This document shows, in pieces, positions 27,175-36,295 of a DNA stretch of 64,000 bases (its first letter is position 1; the number at the start of each line of letters is the position of its first letter). Where the stretch lies: positions 92,769 through 156,768 of the forward strand of contig CADAOZ010000003.1 in assembly GCA_902789735.1 (NCBI GenBank), read 5' to 3'. The translations under genes were made by a program, and so were the position numbers. The DNA is from an uncultured Lachnospiraceae bacterium. GTDB lineage: Bacteria; Bacillota; Clostridia; Lachnospirales; Lachnospiraceae. The notes beneath the pieces were generated by a model. It had not been told where the DNA came from, did not search any database, and was given only the letters and a program-made list of their open reading frames with translations.

Positions 27175-28485
27175 ATGGCAGATAAAAGAAAAATGCAGCC
27201 TTTGCGCAGATGCTCCTTCTGCGGCAGAACGGAAAAGCAGGTCAAAAAGCTGATCTCCGGCCCCGAAGGTGTTTATATCTGTGACGAATGCGTAATGATT
27301 TGCGCGGACATTATCGAAGAAGGCATGATTGAGGACGAGCCGGAAGAGGATGAGATCCATCTGCGGAAGCCTGTCGAGATCAAGGCGTTTCTGGATGAAT
27401 ATGTCATCGGTCAGGAAGAGGCCAAAAAGACATTGTCCGTTGCTGTCTACAATCACTATAAGCGGGTTCTGGCCAAGGGTCCCGCCAACGATGACGTGGA
27501 GCTCCAGAAGAGCAATATCCTGATGCTGGGTCCTACCGGCTCGGGCAAGACTTATCTGGCCCAGACACTGGCCAAGATCATCAATGTACCCTTCGCCATT
27601 GCGGACGCGACCACCCTCACAGAGGCCGGCTATGTCGGTGAGGACGTTGAGAATATCCTGCTCAAGCTGATCCAGGCGGCTGATTATAATATTGACCGCG
27701 CCCAGCTGGGCATCGTTTATATTGACGAGATCGACAAGATCGCCAAGAAGGGTGAGAATGTATCCATCACCAGAGACGTTTCCGGTGAAGGCGTGCAGCA
27801 GGCCCTGCTTAAGATCGTAGAGGGAACCATCGCTTCCGTACCGCCCCAGGGCGGCCGCAAGCACCCCCAGCAGGAGATGATCCAGCTGGATACGACCAAT
27901 ATCATGTTCATCTGCGGCGGCGCTTTTGACGGTCTGGAAAAGATCATCAACGCCCGTATGGACAGGCGGTCCATGGGCTTTAACGCCACGGTTTCCGGCA
28001 GGGATGTCAAGGATATCGGTTCTGTACTGAGCGAAGTCCTGCCCGAGGACCTGATCCGTTTCGGCCTGATTCCCGAGTTCATCGGCCGTGTACCGGTCGT
28101 TACCACCCTGGAAGGACTGGACCGGGAAGCTCTGGTCAGGATCCTGAAAGAGCCTAAGAACGCTCTGATCAAGCAGTACAAAAAGCTCTTTGCCTATGAT
28201 GGTGTGGAGCTGTCCTTTGAGGATGACGCCATTGAAGCCATCGCGGATCTGGGCATTGCCCGCAAGACCGGCGCCAGAGGGCTTCGTTCCATCATGGAGA
28301 AAGTCATGATGGAGGACATGTTCCTGATTCCTTCCGATGATACGATCAAAGAATGTATCGTAACAAAGGAATCGGTCGAGGGAACCGGTACGCCCAGGCT
28401 GATCCATAAGGCTGCCAGGAAGAAATTGAACCGTCCGGCTTCTTCCGCAGCTGCCGGGGAAGCCGATGCGCAGGAAGCGGAATAA
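27175..28485 (+). CDS. clpX: ATP-dependent Clp protease ATP-binding subunit ClpX
   Basis: ClpX is the AAA+ unfoldase that feeds ClpP. The N-terminal zinc-binding domain has Cys13, Cys16, Cys36 and Cys39. Walker A GPTGSGKT is at 119-126, Walker [10 protein letters not shown] follows, and the sensor 2 segment KTGARGLRS is near the C-terminus. Length of 436 residues is typical. The gene is 9 bp after clpP and surely shares its transcript. Confidence 0.98.
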   Translation: MADKRKMQPLRRCSFCGRTEKQVKKLISGPEGVYICDECVMICADIIEEGMIEDEPEEDEIHLRKPVEIKAFLDEYVIGQEEAKKTLSVAVYNHYKRVLAKGPANDDVELQKSNILMLGPTGSGKTYLAQTLAKIINVPFAIADATTLTEAGYVGEDVENILLKLIQAADYNIDRAQLGIVYIDEIDKIAKKGENVSITRDVSGEGVQQALLKIVEGTIASVPPQGGRKHPQQEMIQLDTTNIMFICGGAFDGLEKIINARMDRRSMGFNATVSGRDVKDIGSVLSEVLPEDLIRFGLIPEFIGRVPVVTTLEGLDREALVRILKEPKNALIKQYKKLFAYDGVELSFEDDAIEAIADLGIARKTGARGLRSIMEKVMMEDMFLIPSDDTIKECIVTKESVEGTGTPRLIHKAARKKLNRPASSAAAGEADAQEAE

Positions 28486-28494
28486 ATGAAAGAT

Positions 28495-28526
28495 ACAGTG
28501 CATGTGCCGGGAGGTACATGCACTGT
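28495..28526 (+). repeat. 11-bp inverted repeat between clpX and engB
   Basis: ACAGTGCATGT (28495-28505) pairs perfectly with ACATGCACTGT (28516-28526) around a 10-nt loop. No T-run follows, so it is not a classical terminator. It may be an mRNA processing or stability element between clpX and engB. Confidence 0.5.
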
Positions 28527-28561
28527 TGCTATAGGCGGGTCTGCCGCCGGTGAGGAATGAT

Positions 28562-29209
28562 ATGGTTATTAAATCAGTGAATCTTGAAACAGTATGCGGC
28601 GTTACCAGCAAACTGCCGGTCAATACCCTTCCCGAAGTGGCATTCGCGGGCAAGAGCAATGTGGGCAAATCGACCCTGATCAACGGGATCATGAACCGCA
28701 AGTCCTACGCCCGGGTCAGTTCCCAGCCCGGCAAGACCCAGACCATCAATTATTATAATATCAATGACGCCTTATATCTGGTCGACCTGCCCGGTTACGG
28801 ATACGCGACGGCGAACGTGAAGGTGCGCCAGAAATGGGGAGAGATGATCGAGAGATATCTCAACACCAGCGAGGCGCTGAAAGCGGTCTTTTTGCTGATT
28901 GACATACGGCACGAACCGTCTAATAATGATATTATGATGTATGACTGGATCGTGCAGGCGGGCTTCAATCCCATCATTATCGCCACCAAGGCGGATAAGA
29001 TCAAACGGAGCCAGCTGGCCAAACATAAGAAAATGATCCGGGAGACCATCAAAAGCAAAAGCCAGGCAGGCGCGGATCTGACCTTCCAGATGATCGCCTG
29101 GTCCGGCCTGTCCAAACAGGGCCGGGAGGAGATTTACGACCTGCTGGACAGAGAGGTCCTGGGGATCCTGCCCGCTGAAGCGGACGGGGAAGAGGACGGG
29201 AAAGCATGA
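28562..29209 (+). CDS. engB: Ribosome biogenesis GTPase YsxC/EngB
   Basis: An essential GTPase for 50S subunit assembly. G1 is GKSNVGKST (30-38), G3 is DLPGYG, G4 is TKADK, and the late AWSG region corresponds to G5. The start is ATG 28562 with GAGGA 6 bp before it; GTG 28550 would overlap that Shine-Dalgarno. Length is 215 residues, normal. Placement after tig-clpP-clpX matches the clpX-(lonA)-ysxC order known in Firmicutes, here without a lon gene between. Confidence 0.94.
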   Translation: MVIKSVNLETVCGVTSKLPVNTLPEVAFAGKSNVGKSTLINGIMNRKSYARVSSQPGKTQTINYYNINDALYLVDLPGYGYATANVKVRQKWGEMIERYLNTSEALKAVFLLIDIRHEPSNNDIMMYDWIVQAGFNPIIIATKADKIKRSQLAKHKKMIRETIKSKSQAGADLTFQMIAWSGLSKQGREEIYDLLDREVLGILPAEADGEEDGKA

Positions 29210-29252
29210 TCTTTCACGTACCTTTAACAGGAGCAGCAATAAGGAGGATATT

Positions 29253-29921
29253 ATGAGCGGAAGATTTGAAGGAGATGAAGCGCTGGAGAGGCTGAAAGCC
29301 CTGAAGCGGGGAAGGATCATATTCGCGCTGATGACCATAGCCCTGGGCGTAGTGCTTTTGGTCTACTCGGACAACGTTCTTACCATGTTCAGCCAGATCA
29401 TCGGCGGCATCCTGATTGCCGGCGGTGTCTGCGGACTGCTGGGCGGTATTTTCGGTCCCCGGGGCAGCTATTTTAAATGGTTCCTGATTGTGTTCGCCGC
29501 CTGTATCGGTGTGGTCGGCGTCTGGATCTTTACCAATCCGGTCGATATGGCGGCCCTGCTGCCCAGGATCATGGGTGTCCTGATCATAGTCAGCGGCTTT
29601 TTTAACCTGCTGGAGGCAGTGACCCAGGCCCAGCAGGGATACAGCAGATGGCTGATTTCCCTGCTGATCGGTATCGCTACGATCGTCGGCGGTGTTTACC
29701 TGTTCATGTATGCCTTCCAGGCGGCCAGCCTGGCGGTAAAAGTGGCCGGCGGCCTGCTTCTGTTCGACGGCATCAGCGACATCTGGGTCATTTCCAGGAT
29801 CAGCACCAAAGCCAAAAAGATCTATCAGGATTCCGCGCCGGTAGATGTGGAAGTGGATTTTATTGAGGATAAGGGCGGTGATGAGGATGAGACCGGCACC
29901 GAGCAGCCCCGCAGGAACTGA
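29253..29921 (+). CDS. HdeD/DUF308 family membrane protein
   Basis: A 222-residue protein with about six hydrophobic helices between residues 22 and 185 in three similar pairs, glycine-rich as in the DUF308/HdeD family (GGILIAGGVCGLLGGI, then MGVLIIVSGFFNLLEA, then VAGGLLLFDGISDIWV). The N-terminus is charged and cytoplasmic; the last 35 residues are acidic. HdeD is linked to acid resistance in E. coli, but the role in Clostridia is not established. AAGGAGGATATT precedes the ATG. Confidence 0.8.
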   Translation: MSGRFEGDEALERLKALKRGRIIFALMTIALGVVLLVYSDNVLTMFSQIIGGILIAGGVCGLLGGIFGPRGSYFKWFLIVFAACIGVVGVWIFTNPVDMAALLPRIMGVLIIVSGFFNLLEAVTQAQQGYSRWLISLLIGIATIVGGVYLFMYAFQAASLAVKVAGGLLLFDGISDIWVISRISTKAKKIYQDSAPVDVEVDFIEDKGGDEDETGTEQPRRN

Positions 29922-29967
29922 GTCCGGAAGAACTGAGTCCCGAAGGAACTGCAGCCGGCCTTTGAAG

Positions 29968-29996
29968 TGAACCGGGCAGTCAGACTTGCCGGTTCA
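29968..29996. repeat. Dispersed palindrome, copy 1
   Basis: TGAACCGG (29968-29975) and CCGGTTCA (29989-29996) flank a core with GTCAGACTT. It belongs to the same family as the copies at 33438, 33466, 49232, 49264 and 61118. It lies in the 445-bp gap between DUF308 and clpB. Confidence 0.85.
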
Positions 29997-30083
29997 AAAA
30001 CAATCATACAGTAAGCATTGCGAAACAGCCTGTGTCTGTCTTCAGATTCGGAAAGCTGCCGGACGGCAGCACCGATCCATAGA

Positions 30084-30251
30084 AGACAGCAGAGGCTGTT
30101 TTTTATGCCGGCGTCCAAATGCACGCAGGAGTTCTGCGGGCAGTGATATATTGAAAGACAGCGGAGGCTGTTTTTTATGGTAATGTTCTAAAGTACGCGG
30201 CGGCTTTGCGGGCTGTGATGCAATGAAGGACAACAGAGATTGTCCTTTTTA
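30084..30251 (+). repeat. 72-bp tandem repeat carrying three successive terminator-like hairpins
   Basis: Units begin at 30084, 30156 and 30228, a constant 72-bp period; the third is cut short by the clpB promoter region. Each starts with a small hairpin followed by a T-run: ACAGC/GCTGT plus six Ts in units 1 and 2, and GGACAA/TTGTCC plus five Ts in unit 3. They should insulate clpB from upstream transcription. Confidence 0.7.
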
Positions 30252-30283
30252 GCAATGTATCGTAAAAATTAAAAAAGAAAGTG

Positions 30284-30311
30284 TTGACAAGAAACATATT
30301 AGTGTTATAGT
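30284..30311 (+). promoter_or_regulatory. clpB promoter
   Basis: TTGACA (30284-30289) and TATAGT (30306-30311) have a 16-bp spacer, 55 bp upstream of the clpB ATG. I see neither a CIRCE nor a CtsR operator. Perfect 8-bp arms AGCAATGT (30251-30258) and ACATTGCT (30330-30337) bracket the promoter, possibly by chance. Confidence 0.7.
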
Positions 30312-30366
30312 AGTTATAGAACAAAGACAACATTGCTTTGGAATACTGTCCAAAGGAGGTGCATAG

Positions 30367-33045
30367 ATGAACATTCAGAAATTTACACAGAAGTCCGTAG
30401 AGGCCATCAACAACTGTCAGCAGCTGGCCTATGAATACGGCAATCAGCAGATCGAGCAGGAGCACCTGCTGTACGCGCTGCTGACACTGGAGGATTCCCT
30501 GATCCGCAGACTGATCGAAAAGATGGGGATCGATCCGGCCGGCTTTACAGAATATGCCCAGCGCCAGGTCAACGGCCTGACCAAGGTACAGGGTTCCAAC
30601 GCCCAGGTCTATGTCAGCAACTCCCTGAATAAGGTCCTGCTGGACGCGGAACAGGAAGCCAAGTCTCTGGGAGACGATTATGTCTCTGTAGAGCATCTGT
30701 TCCTGGCCCTGATCAAGCATGCCGCGGGAGGCGTCAAAAAGGCCTTTCAGGAGTATGCCATTGACAGAGAGCGCTTTTTAAAGGTCCTGTCCACTGTCCG
30801 GGGCAACCAGCGGGTGACTACGGACAACCCGGAAGCGACCTATGATACCCTGGAGAAGTACGGCGAGGAACTGGTCTCCAAGGCCAGGGAGCAGAAACTG
30901 GATCCGGTCATCGGCAGAGACAATGAGATCCGAAGTGTGGTCCGTATCCTGTCCCGGAAGACCAAGAACAATCCTGTCCTGATCGGCGAGCCCGGCGTCG
31001 GCAAGACGGCCGTCGTGGAAGGACTGGCCCAGCGTATTGCCAGAGGCGATGTGCCGGAAGGACTGAAAGATAAAAAGATCTTCTCCCTGAACATGGGCTC
31101 CCTGGTAGCGGGCGCCAAATACAGGGGTGAATTTGAGGAGCGTCTGAAAGCGGTGCTGGAAGACGTCAAGGGCAGCGACGGAGAGATTATCCTCTTCATT
31201 GATGAGCTGCATACCATCGTCGGCGCGGGCAAGACCGACGGCTCCCTGGATGCCGGCAACATGCTTAAGCCCATGCTGGCCAGAGGCGAACTGCACTGCA
31301 TCGGCGCCACCACCCTCAATGAATACAGAAAATATATTGAAAAGGATGCCGCTCTGGAAAGAAGGTTCCAGCCGGTCATGGTCGATGAACCGACCGTCGA
31401 GGATACCATTTCCATCCTGCGTGGCATCAAGGAGCGCTATGAAGTCTATCACGGCGTAAAGATCATGGATAATGCCCTGGTCAGCGCGGCGGTCCTTTCC
31501 AACCGCTACATCACAGACAGGTTCCTGCCCGACAAGGCCATTGACCTGGTGGATGAAGCCTGCGCCCTGATTAAGACCGAGATGAATTCCATGCCTACGG
31601 AGCTGGATGAACTGCAGAGAAAGATCCTGCAGCTGGAGATCGAAGAGACCGCCCTCAAAAAAGAGGACGATACCCTGAGCCAGGAGCGTCTGGCGGACCT
31701 GCAGAAGGAACTGGCGGAGCTGAAGGATACCTTCAACACCCGCAAGGCCCAGTGGGAGAATGAGAAGACCAGGGTCGACCAGCTGTCCGCCCTCCGGGAG
31801 CAGATCGATCAGGTCAACAGCGATATCCAGAAAGCCCAGCAGGACGGTGACCTCAACAAGGCTGCCGAGCTCCAGTACGGCACCCTGCCCAGCCTGCGCA
31901 AGGAACTGGCGGAGCAGGAAGCGGCCCTGAAGGACAGGGATACATCCCTGGTCCATGAAAGGGTCTCGGATGATGAGATCGCCAGGATCATTTCCCGCTG
32001 GACCGGCATTCCGGTCAGCAAACTGACCGAGAGCGAGAGAAACAAGACCCTGCATCTGGATGATGAGCTCCATAAGAGAGTCATCGGCCAGGATGAGGCA
32101 GTCACCCTTGTTTCCGAAGCCATTATGAGGAGCAAAGCGGGCATCAAGGATCCTTCCAAGCCCATCGGATCCTTCCTGTTCCTGGGCCCCACCGGCGTCG
32201 GCAAGACCGAGCTGGCCAAAGCCCTGGCCCAGGCCCTCTTTGATGATGAGAAGAATATCGTCAGGATCGATATGTCCGAATACATGGAGAAATTCAGCGT
32301 TTCCCGTCTGATCGGAGCGCCTCCCGGATACGTAGGCTACGAGGAAGGCGGCCAGCTGACTGAAGCGGTACGCAGAAAACCCTATTCGGTCGTCCTCTTT
32401 GACGAGATCGAGAAAGCCCACCCGGATGTTTTCAACGTCCTTCTGCAGATCCTGGATGACGGCCGTGTGACCGATTCCCAGGGCAGGACTGTGGACTTCA
32501 AGAATACCATCCTGATCATGACATCCAACCTGGGGGCCCAGATCATCCTGGATGACCTGGAGCACAGCAGCACGGTCCAGGGCGGCCGTGTGATCGATGA
32601 GAACGGTATTGTCCTGGATGGAGGCGACAGTGAATCCATCTCACCTGCGGCCAAGGCTCAGGTGGAGGCGCTCCTGCATCAGCAGTTCCGTCCCGAATTC
32701 CTCAACCGTCTGGATGAGATCATCATGTTCAGCCCTCTGAGCAAGGCCAACATCACCGGCATCATCGACCTGATCGTCGAAGACATCAACAAACGGCTGG
32801 CTGACAGACAGATCAGCATCCGCCTGACCCCCGAAGCCAAGACCTTCGTGGCGGACGCGGCTTATGATCCTTCCTACGGCGCCAGACCGCTGAAGAGATA
32901 TATCCAGAAACATGTGGAGACGCTTTCCGCCAGACTGATCCTGGAGGATCATGTCCACGAAGGCGACGCCATTGAGCTGGATGTGGTTGACGGCAGCCTG
33001 CAGGCCCGTGCGGTGCCCGGCGGTACGGATGTGCAGGCCGACTGA
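30367..33045 (+). CDS. clpB: ATP-dependent chaperone ClpB
   Basis: ClpB disaggregates proteins with the DnaK system. In the 892 residues the order is: Clp N-domain repeats (1-145), NBD1 with Walker A GEPGVGKT (207-214) and Walker B LFIDELH, the long coiled-coil middle domain (about 410-530) that separates ClpB from ClpA/ClpC, then NBD2 with GPTGVGKT (around 608) and [29 protein letters not shown]2 carries an extra acidic stretch of about 25 residues after SNLGAQ ([19 protein letters not shown] and on), which makes the protein slightly longer than usual. CAAAGGAGGTGCATAG precedes the ATG. Confidence 0.97.
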   Translation: MNIQKFTQKSVEAINNCQQLAYEYGNQQIEQEHLLYALLTLEDSLIRRLIEKMGIDPAGFTEYAQRQVNGLTKVQGSNAQVYVSNSLNKVLLDAEQEAKSLGDDYVSVEHLFLALIKHAAGGVKKAFQEYAIDRERFLKVLSTVRGNQRVTTDNPEATYDTLEKYGEELVSKAREQKLDPVIGRDNEIRSVVRILSRKTKNNPVLIGEPGVGKTAVVEGLAQRIARGDVPEGLKDKKIFSLNMGSLVAGAKYRGEFEERLKAVLEDVKGSDGEIILFIDELHTIVGAGKTDGSLDAGNMLKPMLARGELHCIGATTLNEYRKYIEKDAALERRFQPVMVDEPTVEDTISILRGIKERYEVYHGVKIMDNALVSAAVLSNRYITDRFLPDKAIDLVDEACALIKTEMNSMPTELDELQRKILQLEIEETALKKEDDTLSQERLADLQKELAELKDTFNTRKAQWENEKTRVDQLSALREQIDQVNSDIQKAQQDGDLNKAAELQYGTLPSLRKELAEQEAALKDRDTSLVHERVSDDEIARIISRWTGIPVSKLTESERNKTLHLDDELHKRVIGQDEAVTLVSEAIMRSKAGIKDPSKPIGSFLFLGPTGVGKTELAKALAQALFDDEKNIVRIDMSEYMEKFSVSRLIGAPPGYVGYEEGGQLTEAVRRKPYSVVLFDEIEKAHPDVFNVLLQILDDGRVTDSQGRTVDFKNTILIMTSNLGAQIILDDLEHSSTVQGGRVIDENGIVLDGGDSESISPAAKAQVEALLHQQFRPEFLNRLDEIIMFSPLSKANITGIIDLIVEDINKRLADRQISIRLTPEAKTFVADAAYDPSYGARPLKRYIQKHVETLSARLILEDHVHEGDAIELDVVDGSLQARAVPGGTDVQAD

Positions 33046-33259
33046 CACAGTATGTCAGATACGCAGAAGGAATCTTCACCGGTCCGGCGATAAGATGCGA
33101 CGGACCGGAGAGAAACCATAAACCATACTATCCTTTTATGCCTGTCCGCGCAGGCCGGCCCTGCAGCCGGTCTGCGCGGATTCTGAACGGGCGGTATTTC
33201 CGGCCTGAAATATCAGTAAATTACCGATCCGCCTGCTGGAAAGACAGACGAATTATCGC

Positions 33260-33289
33260 TTGACAAATCAGAGCATAGAATCGTATAAT
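33260..33289 (+). promoter_or_regulatory. Promoter of tRNA-Met
   Basis: TTGACA (33260-33265) and TATAAT (33284-33289), 18 bp apart, lie 31 bp upstream of the tRNA. The 214 bp between clpB and this promoter hold an imperfect GC-rich inverted repeat (GCGCAGGCCGG region, around 33148-33180). Confidence 0.8.
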
Positions 33290-33319
33290 ACAAAAGCTGA
33301 CACAAAACAGCACATATAT

Positions 33320-33393
33320 GGCGAGGTAGCTCAGCTGGCTAGAGCATGCGGTTCATACCCGCAGTGTCGAGGGTTCAAGTCCCCCCCTCGCTA
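33320..33393 (+). tRNA. tRNA-Met (CAU), elongator type
   Basis: A full cloverleaf is readable: acceptor GGCGAGG/CCTCGCT with a G-U first pair, D-arm GCTC..GAGC, anticodon stem TGCGG/CCGCA with loop TTCATAC (anticodon CAT, 33354-33356), T-arm GAGGG/CCCCC with TTCAAGT, discriminator A. The sequence closely resembles Bacillus elongator tRNA-Met from memory. A tRNA-Ile2 with lysidine at C34 is a less likely alternative. CCA is not encoded. Confidence 0.93.
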
Positions 33394-33401
33394 CTGAATG
33401 T

Positions 33402-33428
33402 AAGGAGTCTGAAAAGACTCCTTTTTTT
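33402..33428 (+). terminator. Terminator of tRNA-Met
   Basis: AAGGAGTC (33402-33409) pairs with GACTCCTT (33416-33423), followed by a run of seven Ts. Confidence 0.92.
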
Positions 33429-33437
33429 GTGCAGATA

Positions 33438-33493
33438 TGAACCAGGCGTCAGACTTCCCGGTTCATGAACCGGGCGTCAGACTTCTTGGTTCA
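33438..33493. repeat. Dispersed palindrome, copies 2 and 3 (head-to-tail pair)
   Basis: Two 28-bp copies abut exactly (33438-33465 and 33466-33493). Each has TGAACC at the left, a GGCGTCAGACTT core and GGTTCA at the right. Arm changes (A for G on the left of copy 2; TT for CC on the right of copy 3) keep partial pairing through G-U. Located between tRNA-Met and the ABC operon. Confidence 0.9.
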
Positions 33494-33606
33494 CCCCAGG
33501 TTCATCGGAATCACCTAAAAACTCCTTTTCTTTAGCACGCTAATGTGATAACATGTTAGTTGTTTAACGCGAAATAAACACTTTTTTATAAAGGGAGGAT
33601 ATTACC

Positions 33607-34530
33607 ATGAAAAAGAAGATCGCACTTTTACTGGCGGCGGTTCTTGCTGCCACTGCTATGACTGCATGCGGCAATGGCGCAGCGGATTCCGCGGCTCCCG
33701 CGGAGGAGACCGTTACGGAAGAAGCAGCCACAGAAGAAGCTGCTGCTGAAGAACCCGCCGCGGAAGACGCAGAAGGCGAAGCTTCCTACGTTTTCCTGGA
33801 TGAGACACTTGGTGTCGAATCTTACGCGATCGGTTTCCGTCTGGGAGATACCGAGCTGGCAGAGACCGTCAGCGGTGCGGTACAGGCCCTTGTACTGGAC
33901 GGCACCTATGATGAGATCGGTAAGAAATATCCCGATATTTATGATTATCTCTGCCTGAAAGCGGAAGATATCGATGAAAGCAAGCTTCCGGAAAGAGGAT
34001 CCGGTGATCCGAATTTCACCTTCAAGCACGGCTTTGATCTGGATTATCCGCCTTATTCCTATCGTCAGGATGACAATACTGTCGGCGGTTTTGACGTAGA
34101 ACTCTGCCAGGCGGTCTGTGAATATATGGGCTGGGGTTATGAAGCGGTTCCTTTCAACTGGGACGCCAAAGACGCGGAACTCAACGCCAAGAGCTGTGAC
34201 TGCATCTGGTCCGGATTTACCAAAGAAGGACGTGAAGACCAGTATACATGGGGCATCACCTATTCCAACAATACACAGGGTATCCTGGTTGCCAGCGATT
34301 CCGGTATCAAGACACTTGCCGATCTGGAAGGCAAGGTCGTTGGTGTACAGACCGCGACTTCCGCTTATGATATGCTGCAGGATTCCAAGGCTGATCTGGC
34401 CGCCACTTTCGGTGACCTCAAGGTCTATGAAACCTATACTGTTGCTTACAATGACCTGAAGGCCGGCGCGATTGACGCCATTGCCATCGATATGACAGCA
34501 GGTTCTTTCCTGATCGCGGGTGATCAGTGA
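33607..34530 (+). CDS. Amino-acid ABC transporter substrate-binding lipoprotein, apparently circularly permuted
   Basis: Residues 1-21 are a lipoprotein signal peptide (lipobox TAMTAC, Cys21); 22-59 form an Ala/Glu linker. Residues 61-117 (FLDETLGVESYAIGFRLGD, then ETVSGAVQALVLDGTYDEIGKKYP) match what is normally the C-terminal end of family-3 solute-binding proteins. Residues ~137-307 (FKHGFDLDYPPYSYRQDD, GGFDVELCQAV, SDSGIKTLADLEGKVVGVQTATSA, AIDAIAIDMTAGSFLIAGDQ) are the usual N-terminal and middle parts, and the protein stops right where the C-terminal segment should follow. All parts of the fold are present but rotated. It heads an operon with a permease and ATPase. GGGAGGATATTACC precedes the ATG. 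Confidence 0.88.
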   Translation: MKKKIALLLAAVLAATAMTACGNGAADSAAPAEETVTEEAATEEAAAEEPAAEDAEGEASYVFLDETLGVESYAIGFRLGDTELAETVSGAVQALVLDGTYDEIGKKYPDIYDYLCLKAEDIDESKLPERGSGDPNFTFKHGFDLDYPPYSYRQDDNTVGGFDVELCQAVCEYMGWGYEAVPFNWDAKDAELNAKSCDCIWSGFTKEGREDQYTWGITYSNNTQGILVASDSGIKTLADLEGKVVGVQTATSAYDMLQDSKADLAATFGDLKVYETYTVAYNDLKAGAIDAIAIDMTAGSFLIAGDQ

Positions 34531-34563
34531 TTCAGATTTAAAGCAAAAGCTTATGGAAGCAGA

Positions 34564-34591
34564 GGGCCGCTGCAGGCGGCCCCTGTTTTTT
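34564..34591 (+). terminator. Attenuating terminator between the binding protein and the permease
   Basis: GGGCCGC (34564-34570) pairs with GCGGCCC (34576-34582), followed by CTG and six Ts. It lies inside the operon, so partial read-through would give more binding protein than permease. Confidence 0.8.
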
Positions 34592-34615
34592 GCATTATGT
34601 TGAAGGAGTTAATAT

Positions 34616-35263
34616 ATGAGCCTTTCCACCATGCTCGCCGCAATGGGCGAGGGTATGCTCCGTACATGCCTGATCTTTTTCCTGACGCTCCTGTTTTCTC
34701 TGCCGCTTGGCATGGTCGTCATGTTCCTGCGGCGGTCCCGGTTCAGAATCGTACAGTCCATTACAAAAATATATATCGCCATCATGCGCGGTACGCCCCT
34801 GATGCTGCAGCTTCTGATGTGGTACTTCGGACCCTACTACCTGTTCGGCATGTCGATCCGCGGATATCGCTTTGCCGCGATCATCATCGGTTTCTCCGTC
34901 AACTATTCGGCCTATTTTGCCGAGATCTACCGCGGCGGAATCGAAGCGATCCCCAAAGGACAGTATGAAGCGGCTGAGATCCTGGGATACAGCAAGGCGC
35001 AGACCTTTTTTAAGATCATCCTGCCCCAGGTCGTAAAAATGATCCTGCCGTCTGTGACCAATGAAGTGATCACCCTGGTCAAAGATACTTCTCTGGCATT
35101 TACCCTGGCCTATAATGAGATGTTCTCGCTGGCCAAGCAGATCGCGGCTTCACAGACCTCTTTCGTCCCTTTTGTCATTGCCGGAGTTTTCTATTTCATC
35201 GCCAATTATGCGGTCGCCTATGCCATGGAGCGGATTGAAAAGGCGCTGGATTACTATAATTAA
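34616..35263 (+). CDS. Polar amino-acid ABC transporter permease
   Basis: A 215-residue HisM/GlnP-type permease with about five membrane helices. The EAA loop that contacts the ATPase is [23 protein letters not shown] around residues 122-144, and the family motif [11 protein letters not shown] is at 60-70. TGAAGGAGTTAATAT precedes the ATG. A single permease suggests a homodimeric channel. Confidence 0.95.
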   Translation: MSLSTMLAAMGEGMLRTCLIFFLTLLFSLPLGMVVMFLRRSRFRIVQSITKIYIAIMRGTPLMLQLLMWYFGPYYLFGMSIRGYRFAAIIIGFSVNYSAYFAEIYRGGIEAIPKGQYEAAEILGYSKAQTFFKIILPQVVKMILPSVTNEVITLVKDTSLAFTLAYNEMFSLAKQIAASQTSFVPFVIAGVFYFIANYAVAYAMERIEKALDYYN

Positions 35264-35277
35264 AAGGAGTCACTTGC

Positions 35278-36036
35278 ATGATCTTACAAATGAAAGGAAT
35301 TCAGAAATCCTTTGACGGGCTGGAAGTCCTCAAGGATATCAGCCTGCATGTCGACAAGGGAGAAGTCGTCAGTATTATCGGACCCAGTGGTTCGGGCAAG
35401 AGCACCCTGCTGCGCTGCGCCACTTTCCTGGAAAAGATCGATGCCGGCAGTATTGATTATATGGGACAGGACGCCGTGACCACAAACGAGCATGGCGTGG
35501 CACAGTATGTGCCCCATCAGGAACTGAACAGGATCAAAAGATATTTCGGTCTTGTATTCCAGAATTTCAATCTGTTCCCCCATTATTCCGTGCTGAAAAA
35601 TATCATGGACGCGCCCGTCACGGTGCAGAAGCGTCCCAAAGAGGAAGTTTATGAGGAAGCCATGCGGCTGCTGAAGAAAATGAACCTGGAAAACCGGGCG
35701 GATGCCTACCCCTGCCAGCTTTCCGGCGGTCAGCAGCAGCGTGTCGCGATTGCCCGCGCCCTCGCCCTTAATCCCGAGATCCTTTTCTTTGATGAGCCTA
35801 CCAGCGCCCTGGACCCTGAGCTGACCGGCGAGGTCCTCAAGGTCATCCGCCAGCTGGCAGATGAAAAGATGACCATGGTCATTGTTACCCATGAAATGCC
35901 TTTCGCGCGCGCGGTCAGCAGCCGTGTAGTATTCATGGACAAGGGAGTCATCGTAGAAGAAGGACATCCGGAAGCCGTATTCGGCGATCCGACCCAGGAA
36001 AGAACAAAGCAGTTCCTGCGCAATTATCAGCAGTAG
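35278..36036 (+). CDS. Polar amino-acid ABC transporter ATP-binding protein
   Basis: This ATPase drives the importer. Walker [10 protein letters not shown] is at 35-43, the Q-loop in [10 protein letters not shown], signature LSGGQQQR at 148-155, Walker [13 protein letters not shown] at 168-179, and the switch His in VTHEM. It falls in the HisP/GlnQ subfamily, 252 residues. The start is 14 bp after the permease stop with AAAGGAG upstream. Confidence 0.96.
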   Translation: MILQMKGIQKSFDGLEVLKDISLHVDKGEVVSIIGPSGSGKSTLLRCATFLEKIDAGSIDYMGQDAVTTNEHGVAQYVPHQELNRIKRYFGLVFQNFNLFPHYSVLKNIMDAPVTVQKRPKEEVYEEAMRLLKKMNLENRADAYPCQLSGGQQQRVAIARALALNPEILFFDEPTSALDPELTGEVLKVIRQLADEKMTMVIVTHEMPFARAVSSRVVFMDKGVIVEEGHPEAVFGDPTQERTKQFLRNYQQ

Positions 36037-36040
36037 TGCA

Positions 36041-36295
36041 CCGCGACCTCTGAGGTGGTTTGCGGCTTCACATGGAGGTGGTTTTGACCTCAGAGGTCAT
36101 GGACACAAAATAGGATAAAAAAAAGGACTTTGAAAGCTGATTGCTTCCCAGCAGCTTTCAAAGTCCTTATTTATTTAGTGTAATTGTTGAACCGCGACCT
36201 CTGGGGTGGTTCGCCATGGTTCGCGGTCTCAGGTGGTCCGCGACCTCAGAGGTCATGGGCTTTTTGAACCGCGACCTCAGAGGTCATGGGCTTTT
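36041..36295. repeat. Cluster of GACCTCAGAGGTC-type palindromes around a terminator
   Basis: At least five copies of an imperfect palindrome (CCGCGACCTC, then AGAGGTCATGG or a close variant) fill the gap between the ABC operon and degV: 36041-36059, 36086-36102, 36189-36213, 36238-36264 and 36269-36295. The last two are exact 27-bp direct repeats 31 bp apart; the last one reaches the degV stop codon. A CTCTGAGGTCATG motif recurs at 61155-61217. Confidence 0.8.
36113..36172. terminator. Bidirectional terminator between the ABC operon and degV
   Basis: A perfect 17-bp stem, AAGGACTTTGAAAGCTG (36123-36139) with CAGCTTTCAAAGTCCTT (36152-36168). Eight As before it give a T-run for the minus strand (degV); the plus side has ATTTATTT. 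Confidence 0.88.

Noticed and set aside
30251..30337. 8-bp inverted arms AGCAATGT/ACATTGCT flanking the clpB promoter as an operator
   Set aside because: Arms are short, 71 bp apart and do not match CIRCE or CtsR sites; a chance match is likely.
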